DNA of 34,896 nucleotides from an uncultured Nodularia sp. GTDB lineage: Bacteria; Cyanobacteriota; Cyanobacteriia; Cyanobacteriales; Nostocaceae. The translations under genes were made by a program, and so were the position numbers. This document shows, in pieces, positions 22,332-30,672 of the stretch (positions within the stretch are counted from its first letter, which is position 1; each line of letters opens with the position of its first letter). The stretch lies in NCBI GenBank assembly GCA_903911355.1, contig CAIWDD010000135.1:1-34896 (forward strand). Direction: 5' to 3'. The notes under the pieces were generated by a model that saw only the letters and a program-made list of their open reading frames with translations, did not search any database and had not been told where the DNA came from.

Positions 22332-24737
22332 TCAGGAATCAGCGACAATCTGCTGAAAATCTTCATTGCTAATTACAGGTAATAAGTGATCGTACAAGTG
22401 CATAGATTGTAAACAGTTATTAATATGGGAGACTGCTGTGTTATAACCCTCAATTTTCTCTTTAACAACATTCAGTAAGCGTTGATTACTCAGAATTTTG
22501 TCTTCTGCTTCCTGTTGTAAAGTTTGTTCCAAATAAGCACGAGCTTGGGAGTATTGCTGTAATATATTATCCTCTTGCTCTTGTGCCATGGCTAATAATT
22601 GCCTCTTGAGGATGGTGTTGATAGTTTGACGCAAAGATTTACAAACTGTCTGGGAAACCTTGGGTTCAAAATCCAACTTTAACAACTGTCTAATTGCTGG
22701 TTCAGCTTCTACCATACTTTGGGAATCGTAACTTTGGGAGGTTTGCAGCAAAGTTTGACGAAACTGATATATGGAAAAAGTCCCCTCATCATAAAATCTC
22801 GGACTTTCTCGCACAAAGCGATCGCATTCTGCACTAGCTGCATTATCCAAAATCACTGAGACAGTTTTGGCTGTAGCTTTTACCTGTTCCTCAATTCCCC
22901 CATCATTACCTAACAACCGATACAATTGACGATAGTATTCTGATTTGCGAATTTTTTCAATTAATTGCCTAAACAAATTATTTACTAATTGTTGACAACA
23001 TTCGCTCAAAATATCTTCTAACTCGTTTGCTAAATAATAAAACGCTTCTACTAAAATCGCTAGTAAAGGCGCAGTGGAATTGCGGGGATGGCTACGGGTA
23101 GAACGTTGATAAGCATCAGCGACGGAAAATGTGTTTAGTAACTCATCTAAACGCCGAATCATCCGCCCTTGTAGTTGGCGAAAATCAGTCTCAAAAGTAT
23201 CACAGGAATGATTAATTATTAGGTTGGCCTCTTCTGTGATGTGCTGACCAAATTCTTTAGATACTTGCTGGAGTTGCTGATTCAGCCGTTGTAACTCCTG
23301 CGCCTTCATCCCCTCAATTTCTCGCGGTTGACTATCTAGTTTTATGTATTCAGTTTGATAATGTTTTTTTAGTTTAATACAAACATCTTCTAAATCATCA
23401 GCCAAATTTTGAAATAGCTGTGGGCGCTTTTCTTCTACCAAATATTTAGTAATTGCTGTGCGAAATTCCTCAATACCACTATCCTGAATTAGCTGATTAA
23501 TTAAAGGCGTTCCCTGCTCTGCTAAAATTCTGACATAATTCTCATTGGGAGTTTCATAACTGTTTACCGAAATGCGAAAATGACTGGATGATAGTTTACC
23601 AGAATTAGCACAGTAACGGTTAAACTCATTAATAAATTGCGGTGTTTCTTCTCTCCCATTACTACTTTTAACAGTATCTACAAAAACAGAATCTAACCCA
23701 AATCTATCACTGATATTTGTATGTTTAATCTGACTGCCGTAAAATCCCAGTAATCCACTGGTTTTATAAACCCTAGGAGCATCACGAAACTCTTTACTAA
23801 TTAAGTCATCTAAGCGCTGCCTTAACTGGGTATTATACCAAGTTTCATCAATGCGGTTGAAAGTGTAGAAAATGCGATCGCGTATTCCCCCATTGTCTCG
23901 CATTATTTCTAAAAGTTCCGTTTCCTCCTTGGTCATATCACCAGCAGCAGCGGGTTTTAATACACACACCACCGCCGATGTATCTGGATGTTGAATTTTA
24001 GCATAAGTTAACTGTGCATCCTTCTCCACCGGTGCATCAATACCTGGCGTATCAATAATTACATTTCCATCTTCTAACAGGGGATGATTGCAGTAATATT
24101 CAATTCGTTTTAAAACAGAGCTATTATTACCGCGCCGCGCATATCCCGCAGCTTCCTTAAGATTAGAAAAATTGAATTGCTCCATAGAATATGTAGCATT
24201 CTTTATCGTCTGAATATGTTGACGATTTGCCTCATACCCCTCAAGTAGTAATATTAAAGCCTTCCCTTGTTTTGCTCGTTCCGATTTACTTTCTCCACCT
24301 TCTTGCTGAATAATAGCATTACAACCTTGACGCAGTAAATCAATAATTTCAGGTTGGTTAATATTAGCTGCTGTTTGAAATCCCAACTTTTCACATAAAA
24401 AACTGGCTTGTTGGCGAATTTCTACTTCACTTAAAAAGGTTAAAACTACTCTTTCCTGATCTAATGGTGCATACTCAATTCTGCATTCCGTACCTGTAGC
24501 GTGTCCTTCTGCACTGTATAGTAATTCCCGTTCTAGTAGTGCATTAATCAACATCGATTTACCCGCACTAAATGCACCTGCAAAGACAATTTCAAACTGC
24601 GGTGAAACGACTTTTTCCAGAGAAGTTTGTACAGATGTAATATCTTCAGATCGCAAAGATGGCTCTTGTTGCAACAGTTGTAATACAGTTTCAACTTGCT
24701 CTTTTAAATTTTCACACTGGGTAGGGATGTTGGACAT
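22332..24737 (-). CDS. Bacterial dynamin-like GTPase
   Basis: An 801-aa large GTPase. The G1 P-loop GAFSAGKS is at 54-61. A threonine-containing switch I (ATGTECRIEY) lies near 80. G3 DTPG is at 229-232. G4 appears as FNRID (294-297 NRID, in place of NKxD). A long helical C-terminal half (~430-801) resembles the stalk/middle domains of bacterial dynamin-like proteins. No transmembrane segment is obvious; a mildly hydrophobic patch (APLLAILVEAFYYLA) near 560 may contact membrane. The family remodels or protects membranes, and some members contribute to phage resistance. It is flanked by a GIY-YIG and an HNH nuclease gene on the same strand. The fairly large insertion between G2 and G3 (~100-200) is typical of divergent members. 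Confidence 0.85.
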   Translation of the reverse strand: MSNIPTQCENLKEQVETVLQLLQQEPSLRSEDITSVQTSLEKVVSPQFEIVFAGAFSAGKSMLINALLERELLYSAEGHATGTECRIEYAPLDQERVVLTFLSEVEIRQQASFLCEKLGFQTAANINQPEIIDLLRQGCNAIIQQEGGESKSERAKQGKALILLLEGYEANRQHIQTIKNATYSMEQFNFSNLKEAAGYARRGNNSSVLKRIEYYCNHPLLEDGNVIIDTPGIDAPVEKDAQLTYAKIQHPDTSAVVCVLKPAAAGDMTKEETELLEIMRDNGGIRDRIFYTFNRIDETWYNTQLRQRLDDLISKEFRDAPRVYKTSGLLGFYGSQIKHTNISDRFGLDSVFVDTVKSSNGREETPQFINEFNRYCANSGKLSSSHFRISVNSYETPNENYVRILAEQGTPLINQLIQDSGIEEFRTAITKYLVEEKRPQLFQNLADDLEDVCIKLKKHYQTEYIKLDSQPREIEGMKAQELQRLNQQLQQVSKEFGQHITEEANLIINHSCDTFETDFRQLQGRMIRRLDELLNTFSVADAYQRSTRSHPRNSTAPLLAILVEAFYYLANELEDILSECCQQLVNNLFRQLIEKIRKSEYYRQLYRLLGNDGGIEEQVKATAKTVSVILDNAASAECDRFVRESPRFYDEGTFSIYQFRQTLLQTSQSYDSQSMVEAEPAIRQLLKLDFEPKVSQTVCKSLRQTINTILKRQLLAMAQEQEDNILQQYSQARAYLEQTLQQEAEDKILSNQRLLNVVKEKIEGYNTAVSHINNCLQSMHLYDHLLPVISNEDFQQIVADS

Positions 24738-24823
24738 GATTCTTTATCTATAGTCAACTAAGTATTCAGCCTATATAGGATTCCCACTGAATCGTATATT
24801 ATTTTTCCTAGGCACCAAAGCAA

Positions 24824-25432
24824 TTATCGCACTACAGGATAAATCGCCACAGACTTCACCGTGGCTATACCTGTGTTTTCCTCTTCTTTCTTCTTTTCCT
24901 TCAGCTGGGAGTTGAGCGCCTCCACTTCCTCCGAATAGCCCCATGTCTTCTTTTGAACTAAGTATGCAGTTAAATCAGGAGTTTTGATTTTTCCCCCATG
25001 CTTCTCAATCAGGGTCACCAGATTAGGCTTTAACTCCTCCAATTCCTGCTCTAGACTCGCCTGCTTCTGCTTAATTTCCCGATATCTGTGAAAATACTCA
25101 GACTCATCACACCCTAAATCAACTAGGGGTAACTCAGGCTCAGTTAAGTTTTTATTTAGTGGCGGTTGGAACTTTTGAATATTCTGGTATTCCCAGTCAC
25201 GCAAATCATCTACATCATCCCCATTTAAGTAACATATCCACTGACCGCCATTACTTTTAAAATCCTCATTCCGCTCATGGTTTTGGTGTCTCTGTCTTAA
25301 GCTACTCGTAGAAATACCAACATACCAAACCCTGTAAGCATCATCACATATAAAGTAAATACCTGGTGAATCAGGTAAATTATGGTGTTCACCTAGCATC
25401 ACCTTAGCTAGTTTTTTAATTATTATCTCCAT
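24824..25432 (-). CDS. GIY-YIG nuclease domain protein
   Basis: About 202 aa from ATG 25432. The GTG one codon upstream (25435) is also in frame, but ATG is preferred. The N-terminal GIY-YIG domain (~20-95) shows GIY at 24-26, YVG at 37-39, Arg in SLRQRHQNH, Glu in RDWEYQ and Asn in PPLNKN, the full catalytic set of the family. The C-terminal ~100 residues are a charged coiled-coil (KQKQASLEQELEELKPNL; later SQLKEKKKEEE) that could mediate partner binding. It lies 86 nt upstream of the dynamin-like gene on the same strand. The substrate is unknown; single-domain GIY-YIG proteins occur in defence loci, homing elements and repair. Confidence 0.82.
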   Translation of the reverse strand: MEIIIKKLAKVMLGEHHNLPDSPGIYFICDDAYRVWYVGISTSSLRQRHQNHERNEDFKSNGGQWICYLNGDDVDDLRDWEYQNIQKFQPPLNKNLTEPELPLVDLGCDESEYFHRYREIKQKQASLEQELEELKPNLVTLIEKHGGKIKTPDLTAYLVQKKTWGYSEEVEALNSQLKEKKKEEENTGIATVKSVAIYPVVR

Positions 25433-25545
25433 CACACAACTTTATTAACTCCAGTATTTAAAAATACTAGCATCTTGGGTATAAATAAAAAAATACCTCT
25501 AAAGATAGATTTCAAATTCTCAAAAAGAGGCATTGCGCCTTGATT

Positions 25546-26499
25546 TTAATCCTTACCGTTCTTCCATACTGGCAACAAAGTATCTAAATTTACTATATTT
25601 GCTTGAGATTTCTGAGTATTTTTCCAAAGCACAGTAAACCCACCAGCACCCAGCCTATATTGGGGAAACAGCCGATAACAAGGAATATCAGTTAAATGAG
25701 ATTGATATTCCCCTAAATAACTAACTGTAACTGGTTGAAAATCAGGGAACCGTGACATAAACCATTGACAAACCTCCTCATTTTCCTCCGGAGAGTAAGT
25801 ACAGGTCATATAAGCAAGATAGCCCTGGGGTGCAACTAATTGAGCCGAATTAGCTAGAATCCTCTTTTGTCGATTAGCACTTTTATTAATCGCTGTGGGA
25901 TGAAAACAGCCAGGGGCTTTTTCACCTTTAGCGACTAAAGATTGCCCAGTACAAGGCGCATCAACTATAACTAAATCACTAGATAATGGGATTTGCTCCG
26001 TAAAAATACTAGAATCTCGACTCACCACAGTACAAGGGCTAACTTGACAACGCTTTAAATTAGAAATCAGCATCCCTAAACGTTTACCAATCACCTCATT
26101 ACAAATTAGTAAATTAGGTTGCAAAGCTTTCCAAGCAAAAATACTCTTACCCCCAGGGGAAGCACACATATCAAAAACCAAATTCACCGACTGGGGAATC
26201 ATTAATAAAACTGTAGCCGCAAACACAGAAGAAAAATCTAAACAATAAAAGTCACCTTGTTGATGCAGAGGATGTTTACCAGGCTTTTCTCCTAATGATA
26301 AACGCTGCACAAAGTCTGGTTGCCAATTTATTGATGATTCTACGGTGAAAGGTGATAAATTAGGCTGATTTTGACACCAAATAATTGCTGGGTTAAAGGG
26401 TTGCGGATTCATTAATGAATCAATAAACTGTTCTTGTTTATCAGGGTTTTCAAACAACCGGCGCGAGAGTTTAAGTAATAAATTTGATGGTTTTTCCAT
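25546..26499 (-). CDS. RsmB/NOP-family RNA (cytosine-5) methyltransferase
   Basis: A 317-aa SAM-dependent RNA m5C methyltransferase, probably acting on 16S rRNA or tRNA. Motif I is DMCASPGGKS (110-119). Motif IV is DAPCTGQSLVAKG (from 180) with Cys183, used for product release. Motif VI is TCTYSPEENE (232-241) with the catalytic Cys233. It lacks the N-terminal NusB-like domain of RsmB and the PUA-like C-terminus of RsmF, so the exact target is open. It is monocistronic, with its own leader toward the right. Confidence 0.88.
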   Translation of the reverse strand: MEKPSNLLLKLSRRLFENPDKQEQFIDSLMNPQPFNPAIIWCQNQPNLSPFTVESSINWQPDFVQRLSLGEKPGKHPLHQQGDFYCLDFSSVFAATVLLMIPQSVNLVFDMCASPGGKSIFAWKALQPNLLICNEVIGKRLGMLISNLKRCQVSPCTVVSRDSSIFTEQIPLSSDLVIVDAPCTGQSLVAKGEKAPGCFHPTAINKSANRQKRILANSAQLVAPQGYLAYMTCTYSPEENEEVCQWFMSRFPDFQPVTVSYLGEYQSHLTDIPCYRLFPQYRLGAGGFTVLWKNTQKSQANIVNLDTLLPVWKNGKD

Positions 26500-26664
26500 T
26501 AGTAAAAATGTGACAGAAGAACAATGCTATAGATGGTCTTGGCTGCATACTGAAAATATCATGACCGGTTAATCCAACTGAATCAAGAATGTTTGCTCCT
26601 AGTCAGGATCTTAGTCCTGGGTTGAGGGAGTCAAGTCGCCAAAATTGTTCGGAGAGGATGATAA

Positions 26665-28086
26665 ATGTTCGATAATTTCCCGGATAAATTACGCCGAGAA
26701 GCGCAATTATGGCGAGATGAAGGGCTAATTAGCGCTTCCCAGTACGAAAACTTAGCAGAACGTTATCGATTTAAGAACCTAGAAGCAGCATCACGCGATC
26801 GCTTTGTGGTCACTGTGATTGGTATAGGTAGTATCCTGTTGTGTTTAGGTATAATTACCTTCATAGCCACAAATTGGCAATCATGGTCACGAGAAGTCAA
26901 ATTTATCTTGATGATCAGTTTATTTCTCTCCACTAGTATCACGGGTTTTTCTACATGGGTAGAAGCTAAATCTGGGAACAATGAAAAGAGAAAACAGCAA
27001 CAAAGTAAACGTATTTTGGGAGAGGGATTACTAATTTTAAGTGCCTTCTTTTTAGGTGCAAACATATTGCTGATGGCACAGATTTTCAATATTAGCGGTT
27101 CCATGGCAGAACTGTTTTTAGCCTGGGGATTTGGCGTTCTGGTCATGGCCTACAGTTTGTGTTTAAACTCCCTGGGAATTATGGCCATTATCCTCAGCCA
27201 AATCGGTTACTGGGCGGGAAGAGAAGACTTTGGGGTTTCCACAGTTGACTGGAATTGGGTAAGTTTGGCAGTTCGACATATGCCCTTATTGTCATGGTTA
27301 CTATTTGTACCCTTAGCATATTTTTGTCGCTCTCGCTTGATTTTTGTGGTAGCAGCCTTTGTCTTTGCTGGTACTTTGCAGTTGAATCTCAATCCCCTAC
27401 CACTGTTGAACCTGGACAATATAGCCCCTTGGGTGGCCTCCTTTGCCTTTGCACTGCCACCTGCATTATTCTGGAGTTATGACGATTTACTTTTCCCCAC
27501 AGTCAATTACAGGTTATTTCAACCTCTGGCGCGTAACCTGGCATTGATATTTTTTGGACTAGTCTTTTATGTCTTGTCTTTCCGTTGGCAATGGGTAGCC
27601 CCAACATTGAATACCTTGATGCCAAATAGTAACAATAATCTATTCATGTCTCTGCCTGTAGTCGATTTAGGGGTTCTCAGTGGTTTAGCAGTATTACAAT
27701 GGTTATCAATGCTGCGTCTGCGAAATAACCCCCCCCGCAGGGAAGTGATTTTTACTCTTGCTGTTGTTACTACCTTTTTGGCTTTCATCATTATTACACC
27801 TTTCTGGCATTTAGCTATTACTCGCATTGATGAATTAGGCAGTTTCATCTTTAATGTACTTTTCGCCTTCTTAGCATTCGGGTTAATCCGAGAGGGATTA
27901 AAGTTAAACAACAGGAGCAGATTTTGGGGAGGTATGCTATTATTAACCTTACAAATTATTAGTAGGGTTATAGAGTATAATACTGACCGACTTTTTCAGT
28001 CCCTGGTATTTGTGATCTGCGGTTGGGCATTAATTACTGCCGGACTTTGGTTTGAACGTCGCTTACCTAGTAAGTCCAGTTCCTAA
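26665..28086 (+). CDS. DUF2157 multi-pass membrane protein
   Basis: A 473-aa integral membrane protein. The N-terminal DUF2157 domain (~1-100) has a soluble helical start (LRREAQLWRDEGLISASQYENL) followed by a membrane pair containing GIGSILLCLGIITFIATNW. About ten hydrophobic helices follow to the C-terminus. Function is unknown. In many bacteria it is encoded beside a GDYXXLXY-domain protein, as here 135 nt downstream on the same strand, so the two probably act together in the membrane. Confidence 0.85.
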   Translation: MFDNFPDKLRREAQLWRDEGLISASQYENLAERYRFKNLEAASRDRFVVTVIGIGSILLCLGIITFIATNWQSWSREVKFILMISLFLSTSITGFSTWVEAKSGNNEKRKQQQSKRILGEGLLILSAFFLGANILLMAQIFNISGSMAELFLAWGFGVLVMAYSLCLNSLGIMAIILSQIGYWAGREDFGVSTVDWNWVSLAVRHMPLLSWLLFVPLAYFCRSRLIFVVAAFVFAGTLQLNLNPLPLLNLDNIAPWVASFAFALPPALFWSYDDLLFPTVNYRLFQPLARNLALIFFGLVFYVLSFRWQWVAPTLNTLMPNSNNNLFMSLPVVDLGVLSGLAVLQWLSMLRLRNNPPRREVIFTLAVVTTFLAFIIITPFWHLAITRIDELGSFIFNVLFAFLAFGLIREGLKLNNRSRFWGGMLLLTLQIISRVIEYNTDRLFQSLVFVICGWALITAGLWFERRLPSKSSS

Positions 28087-28221
28087 TTAAAGTTTGGTCA
28101 CAATTAGGGACATTCAAGTGGGTGGTTTACCCTTTTTAGAGAATCTCTGCGTCAGTCCTAATTCTGGTAGTTCATCCAGACACAATTTTGACTAATAACT
28201 CTTCATCTTAGGACTAGGCTC

Positions 28222-28983
28222 ATGAGAAATGATTCCTCTGAATCGACTGGAAAGCAATCACCTAGAACATTATCCCCTGAAGTGGAATTTTCTGAGAAGC
28301 TGAGTTTTAAAGATTACCTCACTGCTACTGAACAAAAAGCGAACCAGCCTCTACCTTTTTGGCGGCTATTAGTTCCCCTCTTAATTCAAACTGGAATTAT
28401 CCTGGCCGTTCCCACCCAAGCAATGTATACTAGCATTGCTGGTAGGGATGTAATCTTGCAAACACTGGCTCAAAACCCTAATAATGTGGTTCAAGATTTT
28501 TTTCTCACCTTGGAATATAATATATCCCGCGTGGACAATTTGAGAAGGCTTCCCGGTTGGAATGATTTATTCAGAGGCAATCAGGGGAGAAACAGACGAC
28601 TTCTCCCTGGGACTAACTTATACGTGATATTGCAAGAGCAACAAATCTCCTCCGGTCGTGGTGTTCCCAGTCCTTGGCGACCCATCAGGGTGACTAGCAA
28701 TTTACCCGAATCTCTTCCCAGCAATCAAGTCGCTTTAAGAGGTGTGTATCAAGATAATGCCATTATCTATGGAATAGAAACATACTACCTCCCAGAACAA
28801 CAAAGGCAGCAAGTCAGTAACGATATTTTCCAAAGCGTCCGGCAAACTAGAGGAAATAGACCCCCACAAATTCGACCAATTACCGTTAGAGTCAAAGTAG
28901 ACCCTCAAGGTAATGCTGTACCCGTTAGTTTGTGGGTGCGCGATGCTTACGGCGATCGCGGCTATCGCAATTATCGCCTTTAA
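28222..28983 (+). CDS. GDYXXLXY-domain protein
   Basis: A 253-aa protein with a polar N-terminus, one membrane segment (~46-65, LLVPLLIQTGIILAVPTQAM) and a soluble exported domain. The family motif appears in degenerate form as QDFFLTLEY (~92-100) instead of GDYxxLxY. The end is rich in Arg, Tyr and Gly. The pairing with the DUF2157 gene upstream matches the common gene neighbourhood of this family. Function is unknown. Its stop overlaps the end of the convergent small gene by 4 nt. Confidence 0.75.
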   Translation: MRNDSSESTGKQSPRTLSPEVEFSEKLSFKDYLTATEQKANQPLPFWRLLVPLLIQTGIILAVPTQAMYTSIAGRDVILQTLAQNPNNVVQDFFLTLEYNISRVDNLRRLPGWNDLFRGNQGRNRRLLPGTNLYVILQEQQISSGRGVPSPWRPIRVTSNLPESLPSNQVALRGVYQDNAIIYGIETYYLPEQQRQQVSNDIFQSVRQTRGNRPPQIRPITVRVKVDPQGNAVPVSLWVRDAYGDRGYRNYRL

Positions 28984-29219
28984 TCCTCATGGCGTAAATT
29001 CCATGCTACACCGGCCGCCGCCCCTGCGCCTGCTACCAAACCTGTAGCCATTCCTTGGATAGTTCTTTGTATGGGGTCTTGTGTGAGACAATCACTAGTC
29101 ACAGTCTGAGATTGCAAGCAAGAATTACTTTCTGCCCAGCTGGATGTACCCCCTAGGATTACACCCGCGAGACTACAGGAACAAACGAGCAACAACAGGC
29201 GCTTGGTTTTTCTATCCAT
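28980..29219 (-). CDS. Small exported protein with glycine-rich C-terminal helix
   Basis: A 79-aa protein of unknown function. A basic start (MDRKTKRL) and hydrophobic core lead to a likely signal peptidase I site at SSWA-ES (~28-29). Cys13 in LLVC could be a lipobox but sits too early in the hydrophobic core. The mature part has two Cys (SCLQ, DCLT) that may pair, then a Gly/Ala-rich segment (MATGLVAGAGAAAGVAW) that could insert in a membrane. It is tail-to-tail with the GDYXXLXY gene. Confidence 0.65.
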   Translation of the reverse strand: MDRKTKRLLLLVCSCSLAGVILGGTSSWAESNSCLQSQTVTSDCLTQDPIQRTIQGMATGLVAGAGAAAGVAWNLRHED

Positions 29220-29297
29220 GGATGGATGCTTTCAAGGTGAGGATGAGATAACTAACCTCAACTAATGTACACCTGTTTCTCTAAATTGACCACTGAT

Positions 29298-30563
29298 TCA
29301 TCCGGAAAAAAATACTTGTACTTTGTTACGTCCTGTGGCCATGACTTTGTGAATTAAGTCCAGGTGTTGGGGTAAGCAGACTCGTCGCAAGTCGTAGCGA
29401 CTGACGATTTCCTGGCGCGCATTGTCCCGTATTTGTTGCATTCTGTTGGGATGTTCCAGCACCTCACCTATGCGATCGCATATATCCCCTGGGCTAAAAA
29501 AGTCCACCAATAAACCCGTTTCCCCATCTCGAATCACTTCCTCCACCGGGGGAGTGCGGGAACCAACGACCAGACAGCCACAGCTCATGGCTTCCAGCAT
29601 CGACCAGGAAAGCACAAAGGGATAGGTTAAATAGATATGGACACTGGAAACTTGAAATAGTCCTAGCAGTTGGTAATAAGGCAATTGGCCAACAAAGTGA
29701 ACTCGACGGGGGTCTAACTGGTCTTTCACCTCATCCAAATATATCTGCTTCCAGGTTTTACCCTTTGGCGCCGCTGGTCCATAGCTGACTCCATCTCCCC
29801 CTATAATCACCACGTGAGCCTGGGGGCGTTCCCGCAAAATCCGGGGTAAAGCACGCATAAATATGTGATAGCCCCGGTACGGCTCCAGATTGCGACTGAT
29901 AAAGGTAATTACCTCGTCTGAGCGGTTGAGCTTCAGGGATTGCCCTTGGGGGTTGAGGGTCACGGTGACCTCAGGATTGGGACCGACCACATCTGTATCA
30001 ATGCCATCATGGATTACCTCCAGTTTGTGGTGGAAAATTACCGGGTGTGAGGACTTCTGATACGCAGTGGGACAAACGCCAACATCCAGTGCTTCCAGGG
30101 AAATTAGATGATTAGCGTTCCGGGTGCGGATTTTGCATTCTAAATCTGCGCTAGAAGGAAATTCAGGATCAAAAGCAGTATCATGGCCGTGGCTCTGATA
30201 GTAAAATTCAAACAGCCCAATGGTGGGAACATTTGGGTATACATCCTTGAGATATAAGCCCTCCCCCCAGCCGGGATGGACTAGAATTAAATCGGGGATA
30301 AAGCCCTTTTTCTGGAGGCTATATAGCGATCGCAGCACCTGCTGTCCCCGTCGCACCTGTCCCTCAAATCCCTGGAGATAATGATGGGTTGTCGGACTAC
30401 CTGTCTGGGGGGATTTATAGCCAAACTGCTCCACACCGGGTAGGGGAAAGGGTTGCTTGGCTTCTTCTCTCAAGCCCACGACTTGATGACCCTCCAGGGC
30501 TAATGCTGGGGCTAGATGCTTATACTGTCCAGGAAAGTTTTGATGGATGAATAGAACCTTCAT
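29298..30563 (-). CDS. Glycosyltransferase family 4 protein
   Basis: A 421-aa GT-B fold retaining glycosyltransferase. The start MKVLFIHQNFPGQYKHLAPAL is a donor/acceptor-domain opening seen in many cyanobacterial GT4 proteins. The C-terminal domain has TFISRNLEPYRGYHIFMRALP (~219-239), VVIIGGDG (~251-258) and SWSMLEAMSCGCLVVGSRTPPVEEVI (~320-345), in which the Glu of the GT4 donor site lies in MLEAMSCG. A cytoplasmic or membrane-associated role in exopolysaccharide, lipopolysaccharide or glycolipid synthesis is inferred; the sugar is unknown. There is no cluster of other polysaccharide genes nearby. Confidence 0.88.
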   Translation of the reverse strand: MKVLFIHQNFPGQYKHLAPALALEGHQVVGLREEAKQPFPLPGVEQFGYKSPQTGSPTTHHYLQGFEGQVRRGQQVLRSLYSLQKKGFIPDLILVHPGWGEGLYLKDVYPNVPTIGLFEFYYQSHGHDTAFDPEFPSSADLECKIRTRNANHLISLEALDVGVCPTAYQKSSHPVIFHHKLEVIHDGIDTDVVGPNPEVTVTLNPQGQSLKLNRSDEVITFISRNLEPYRGYHIFMRALPRILRERPQAHVVIIGGDGVSYGPAAPKGKTWKQIYLDEVKDQLDPRRVHFVGQLPYYQLLGLFQVSSVHIYLTYPFVLSWSMLEAMSCGCLVVGSRTPPVEEVIRDGETGLLVDFFSPGDICDRIGEVLEHPNRMQQIRDNARQEIVSRYDLRRVCLPQHLDLIHKVMATGRNKVQVFFSG

Positions 30564-30672
30564 TGCACATACAGAGCGTACTTGATCAATTTAATTGTAG
30601 CTATAAATACACGAAATTTTGCAGGTTAATTTTAGTGATTGTGAGTTTCTAGAGTTATTGTTTCCCAAGGAC

